Below, piece after piece: positions 59,101-64,000 of a stretch of DNA of 64,000 bases (positions are counted from its first letter, which is position 1; each line of letters begins with the position of its first letter). Made by a program: the position numbers and the translations under genes. Below the pieces are notes generated by a model, which was not told where the DNA came from, did no database searches, and saw nothing but the letters and a program-made list of their open reading frames with translations. Source of the DNA: Cliona cf. orientalis (Eukaryota; Porifera; Demospongiae; Clionaida; Clionaidae); the NCBI GenBank assembly GCA_963930775.1, contig OZ005705.1, positions 5,580,001 through 5,644,000 of the forward strand. The letters are read 5' to 3'.

Positions 59101-62100
59101 ACTTGTATGCTGAGAGGAGTATCGCCCATCTCTGTAGTCTTGCAGCTGCGACTGCAGGGACTCCCTTCTTTGGTCCCAGTATGCTAACGAGGGGCTTGTG
59201 GTCTGTCACAAGTGTGAAATCTCGACCGTACAAGTACGTGTGAAACTTTCGAACTCCGTAGATCAATGCCAATGCTTCTTTGTCTATTTGCGAATAGTTT
59301 CTTTCACTCTTGGTGAGGGCACGTGAAGCAAAGGCAATTGGCTTCTCTCCGCTTGGCAGGACGTGTGAAATAACTGCTCCTAACCCATACTGCGAAGCGT
59401 CAGCAGCGAGGAAGAGAGGCAATGTTGGGTTGTAGTGCGTCAGGAGGTTGGACGTTGTCAACAACTGCTTGGCTGTGTTAACTGCTTGTGTACATTCGGC
59501 AGACCAGCTCCACTTTCTATTCTTTTGTAGCAAATCATTCAAAGGCTGGATTATGGTTGCAAGGTTTGGCAAAAATTTCCGGTAGTAGTTCAAAAGGCCT
59601 AAAAATGACCTTAGCTGCTGAACGTTCTGTGGCATAGGGGCCTTCTCGATCGCGGCAATCTTCTCCTGCGTAGCTTGTATGCCTTTTGCGTCCACTCTGT
59701 GCCCCAGATACTCGACAGCGTCCTTAAAAATGAGCACTTGCTTCGCTTCATGCGGATACCATACTTTTGAAGTCTGCGCAATACTTCGTCAAGGTTTCGT
59801 AGGTGCTCATCCGTGGTAGCCCCCGTCACCAGAATGTCATCAATATAGCACATTGTGCCCGGGACACCCTGCAATATGGTGTCCATCACTCTCTGAAACA
59901 AGGCGGGGGCTGATGCTATGCCGAAGGGTAGGCGCTTAAACCGGTATAGACCTCGGTGCGTGTTGACAGTACAGTACTCCTGCGAGTCGGAGTGTAGTTC
60001 AAGCTGTAGATAAGCTTGTTTCAAATCCAGCTTGGTGAAACGTTTTCCACCAGCCAGGGTTGCTAGCAAATCGTCGACCTTCGGTAGTGGGTACTGATCC
60101 ACTGCGAGCGCCTGGTTCACTGTGACCTTAAAATCGCCACACAAGTGTACTCGACTATCAGGCTTAGGCACTGCGACAATCGGGGTCGCCCACTCGCTGT
60201 GCGTCACTCTTTCGATAATTCCTTCTCTCTCTAAACGATCCAGCTCATCCTCAATGGCGGTACGGAGAGCAAATGGCACTGTGTGTGCCTTGAAAAACTT
60301 GGGTTTCACTGCGGGATCAACATTCAATTCAGCACAAAAGGTCTTAATTGTACCCAGCTCCTCGCTGAAAAGTTCAGCGTACTTTGTCGAGGAGGTATTC
60401 GAGGCTTCCTTCTTCATGCTTGCTTAAGGCGTGGACTTCTTTCCAGTCCAGCCGAAGGTGTTTCAACCAGTCTCTCCCCAAGAGACTTGGACCTTGTCCC
60501 GCTACTATGGTCAACACTAGCTCTTGGGACTGGCCATTATGTTGCACCCGTACCACACTCTCTCCCCTAACAGACAATCTCTCCCCTGAATATGTCTTAA
60601 GGAGGACGTTAGATTCTCTCAGTTCCACCCCTGGCAGTAACTCTTTGAACTGGGTCTCTGACATGATTGTCATGGCTGCCCCTATATCTAACTCCATATA
60701 AACAGGCTTATCATTAATTTCCATAGGTACCTTAATTGGGGGTGTGGTTCCTCCTCCTACTGTGTACAATGGGAGTTGCTCGTCATCCTCCGGTTCTGAG
60801 TTGGCTTCAGCAGTGACGTACTTTGTGGTCGGTGCTCCCTGCTGTATCGCTTTGTACGGCGAGGCGGATGTGCCTTTGCTGATTTCTTCGGTGATCGACA
60901 TACTGCCGCAATGTGTCCACGCTTGCCACAGTTGTGACAGTCAACGTCTTTGAAACGACACTCTTTCTGGTCGTGATTTGTTTTGCCACATCGATAGCAC
61001 GCTTTCGTTGATAGTTTGTTCACTGCAGGCTCCGTGGTTTTTAGCGATTTTGCACTTTTCTCAGCTGCCTCCATACCTAATGACACTTCCTGTGCGTTTG
61101 CAAGTGAGAGGTCACCCACAGTGAGCAACTTTTTTTGAATCGATTCGCTCCGTAGACCACACACAAGACGGTCTCTCAGGGCCTCTTCAAGGTAAGCCCC
61201 GAACTCACAGTGCGTTGACAGCCTGCGAAGCTTAGCCAGGTATTCAGAAATCGACTCACCTCCGGCTTGAGCACGGCGATGAAAATGAAATCTCTCCGCT
61301 ATGACGATATGCTTGGGCTCGTAATGGTCTTTCAGAACCTCCACCAGGTCTTTGTACGACTTCTCCTGGGGACGGGTGGGTGACACGAGATTTCGAAGGA
61401 GAGAATAGGTCTTGCTACCAATTAGACTCAGAAACACTGCCACTTTCTTCTCGTCAGAAACATCGTTTGCTGCGAAAAATAACTCGACTCGTTCCGTGTA
61501 CAAGGAGAAAAGTTCGTTCTCCGGAGAGTACTCCTGAATGCGTCCCAGCATCGGGGCTGTGGCAGTGGCCATCTTCGTCGCCAATGTTACGTCTCGTACG
61601 TTTCGTTAGTGGAAAGATCTGATGCTAAAAACTGTATTATTGTCATGACACGATAACATATATATGATAGCACAAAGCAGGTAAAGGGCGGGCCGCTGGC
61701 GGCCAGCGCAAAACAAGAACAATGAACCGGGCAAAAGGTCCGGCCAACTAACACGCATGCGCACAGAAATTAATACATGCATACACTACAGAAATTGTCC
61801 AAGTTCAAGTTCAAGTCCGATAATATACAACATGGTTTGTTAATTATCATGAAGTGAGTGCTAGCATGAGATAGTGGAATTCTCCTACCACACTTTCCAA
61901 CATGCGACTGGTCCAAATTAGCCATAATGGATGGTGAGAGTGTGAGATTTAACAGCTTAGATTAATATGATCATTTTCTGCTGTCTTACCAGTCTTGAAT
62001 TTGCCAGACCTCTCTTTGTCTTAGCAATCTCCAGCTCCCGGGAGATCACCTCCCTCTGTTCTTCATTACTGGCCCGGCTCAGTTTACCCTCAAGTTCACG

Positions 62101-63567
62101 TGCTTCCTGCATGAGGATTTGCAAGAACCACACCCACCCACTCTCACTCATGACTAGTCTAGCCAGCTATAGACCCCTCCACTAATTTCCACATGCATAC
62201 ACTTTACAGTCCTCATAGTTAACAAATTCAAACAAGACTAGCTCATCAACAACTTACATACCTGATCCAATCTTTCATATTCACCCTGTAAACAATACAA
62301 TCATCATGTGAACTAGACATTCAGCCTCCCCAGTCAATAGTCTCAACACTAACAAACTGGAGGCCAACTGACTAGCTATATATACTTAGTAAGGACAACA
62401 ATCTGACTTACTTCTAGACGTCTAAGTTCCTCCTGTAATGAAAGAAAATCATAAGCATAACACATATCACTGTACATACTTTATTATATATATACAACGA
62501 AAAATATTTTTCAGAGCGACAATTTTCTTATATAGTCCGTGTCCTAACCTGGAGGGCATAAAAGATGTGCTCTCCTACAAGTTCAGAAGACTCATGATTG
62601 GTCAGAATTGTTGTGCCGTGTGCACAAACGAGGTTGCCAGGGCCTAGGGGCCATAGAGATGCATTCTCGATCTCGAGCCGCGCGAGCGGCGCAAGCGCCG
62701 CGCGTTTCGACAGGCCTGCTCAGCAGGCCACCGAGCCTCGAGCAAAGCGAGAGGTGTTGTCTGCTCTTTGTCATGGTCTGGTGGTAGATTCAACGTTCGA
62801 GCGGAGTGAGAATGTCGCCAATACATAGTGAGTTTGATCAGCTACTCTTGGCCTGCAGTGAGGGGTGTGGTCTTCATCTGCGCATGCGCGCTATACTAAC
62901 TGGCACTCAATTGTACCATGGATTATTATTATAGCGCTATAATATTATAATCCATGATTGTACTATAGCATGCTGTTAGTAGCGTTCAGTCACAATGTCA
63001 TTATCCCATGATTGTGACATCAAACATACTTGTACACATAAACGGATATTGTCATGATACATGTAGCTGCTAGTCATTGTTGAGGAGGGCCTTCACTCAT
63101 GCACCCAACTATTTATGCACGGTGTGACTAGGGTGGATATGAGTGGCAAATCCAGGCCTAGTCCACATAACAGACACACCTCCATGTGAGAGGTAACTAA
63201 ATTCACCAATAATTCTTGGTCACAAAGAATTCAGTATTTAGTAAAAATTAATAGCTAAATAAATGGTGCTGTATCCTTGTTCTGAAATTGTACATGTGGT
63301 CAATATGGATAAAGTTAGTCATAAAACACCAACGTCAAGAGATGGAGGGTTTGAAAGAGCACAGTGTCTGATAAAGATGTAATTCTTAGTGTCATGACTA
63401 TATTAAGTTATGCCACTCACGATAGCCAATCATTCATTGTACTAAACAAAACATGTCCCTCATCATAAATATGGAGCATAATCACTTTGACCCATTAAGA
63501 AGCACTGTGTATCATAACATTATCTTACCTCATGCTGCTTGTACTCTGAATCATTTTCATACACTTT
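56167..63567 (-). CDS. Coiled-coil protein, 3' exons (5' end off the right edge)
   Basis: I do not recognise the family. Exons 63567-63529 (KVYENDSEYKQHE), 62432-62412 (EELRRLE), 62285-62262 (GEYERLDQ), 62106-61990 (EARELEGKLSRASNEEQR onward) and 56322-56167 (RLRMLGKIDDAPSSELEKAK onward, with the stop at 56167). All joins are phase 0, and lengths of 39, 21, 24, 117 and 156 are multiples of three. The product is a charged heptad-type coiled coil with many Glu, Lys and Leu. The very short exons are well bounded by CAG and GTAAG-type sites. The last intron, 5.7 kb, hosts a gypsy element. More exons are expected beyond 64000. Confidence 0.55.
56449..57050 (+). other. Possible decayed exons on the plus strand
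   Basis: Two plus-strand openings, 56449-56655 (ending KEHLPYLLH) and about 56840-57050 (containing RFFGPPIFLPYAVRKEIEYE), have protein-like composition and follow each other, but I cannot assign them to a family or join them with confidence. They lie in the large intron of the coiled-coil gene. Confidence 0.2.
57381..57628 (-). repeat. LTR (3' side) of the third gypsy element
   Basis: Starts TGTTACGTCTCGTACG and ends AATATACAACA. Confidence 0.93.
61585..61832 (-). repeat. LTR (5' side) of the third gypsy element
   Basis: Same length as 57381-57628 with about three base differences. Confidence 0.93.
62640..62830. other. GC-rich island of short palindromes
   Basis: An island clearly richer in G, C and CpG than its surroundings. 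It contains GCCGCGCGAGCGGCGCAAGC, GGCCTGCTCAGCAGGCC, CGAGCAAAGCGAG and CGAGCGGAGTGAG, a series of CGAGC...GCGAG-like units. No gene is evident. It lies in an intron of the coiled-coil gene. Confidence 0.5.
62840..63520. other. Intron of the coiled-coil gene
   Basis: I see no gene here. A short palindrome around 62933-62955 (TATTATAGCGCTATAATATTATA) is the only structured stretch noticed. Confidence 0.4.
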
Positions 63568-63640
63568 CTGCAAAAGAATAAGAAACACAGCACTCATGTC
63601 AGTGTCAGCTGAAGGCATCTCCAGCTACACACACACTCAC

Positions 63641-63992
63641 AGTCTGGGGGGCCAGCCCCTTCACAAGAGAGAGGAAGGGTCTGGTGTCCTACCTATATGC
63701 AAGTTGTTCCAGTGCTTATGCAAGACTTGTAGTAACGCGATGTGCAAACCACACTCATGAAGTCTTAGCCAGACTTAGCACCTGGTTGGTCAGAGCAAAT
63801 GGTAGGGACAGTCCAACAAATTACTGAATAAGATCTATCACCCGGCAGTGTGCATTTGAGATAGCCTCATAATATTGATAATAACGTGGAGCAACCTGAT
63901 TGGGCAGCACTCCTGGCTGCAGTAAGTACAACTCAGGTATAGGCATGACACTAGACCCTACCTCTCTTGCAAAGGGTCTGGCCTGCCGGACT
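63641..63992. mobile_element. MITE with AGTCTGG...GGCCAGCCCC ends (full copy)
   Basis: Left AGTCTGGGGGGCCAGCCCCT then CAAGAGAGAGGAAGGGTCTG; right ATAGGCATGACACTAGACCC, then GGGTCTGGCCTGCCGGACT. Terminal repeats of about 55 bases. Same family as 39391-39727. Confidence 0.8.
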
Positions 63993-64000
63993 AACACACA

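Larger units (their letters stand above)
57381..61832 (-). mobile_element. Ty3/gypsy LTR retrotransposon, young but broken (about four breaks)
   Basis: Terminal repeats of 248 bases at 57381-57628 and 61585-61832 differ at about three positions. Flanks TGGCT / TGGTT suggest a five-base target duplication with one change. A primer site TGGCGACGAAG follows the upstream repeat and a purine tract precedes the other. Parts recognised on the minus strand are gag with CCHC knuckles, protease, reverse transcriptase, RNase H and integrase. The coding region has about four breaks. It sits in the last intron of the coiled-coil gene, same strand. Confidence 0.93.

Overview
This is animal nuclear DNA, most probably from a demosponge. 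The evidence is intron-rich genes with GT-AG introns, metazoan families (SLX4, Hip/ST13, kinase-Kelch, death-domain and Roco-like GTPase proteins), a very dense load of small inverted-repeat transposons, long CT and AC microsatellites, and an abundance of ACATGTAC-type repeats. The species cannot be fixed from the window alone.

Layout. 1-3.8 kb: the 5' exons of a proline-rich gene on the minus strand that runs off the left edge, sharing a short upstream region with a 68-residue membrane microprotein at 4.0 kb. 4.4-12.1 kb: a complete 13-exon SLX4 homologue (two UBZ4 fingers, BTB, SAP, SLX1-binding tail). 12.1-24.1 kb: a palindrome-rich intergenic stretch, then a secreted cysteine-rich protein gene whose second exon is split by a whole-looking Ty3/gypsy element. 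24.1-33.1 kb: a segmental duplication carrying a 5'-truncated but still open SLX4 paralogue, with a Hip/ST13 3' fragment at its edge and an intronless kinase-coiled-coil-Kelch gene inside its first intron.

33.4-47.2 kb: a Kelch-like/death-domain gene on the plus strand whose introns hold many transposons, including a three-level nest (outer MITE, gypsy element, inner MITE). 49.2-54.4 kb: a convergent minus-strand Roco-like GTPase gene that also ends in a death domain. 56.2-63.6 kb: a minus-strand coiled-coil gene of short exons, with a third gypsy element in its large intron and further exons expected beyond the right edge.

How the genes relate. The SLX4 pair belongs to DNA crossover and interstrand-crosslink repair. 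The Kelch-death and GTPase-death genes look like intracellular signalling or cell-death receptors and share an architecture: an N-terminal sensor or switch, a string of short phase-1 linker exons, and a death domain on the last exon. Exon models were assembled by eye. They keep frame across every junction: the SLX4 copies sum to 1447 and 788 residues, the GTPase-death gene to 988 and the Kelch-death gene to 673.
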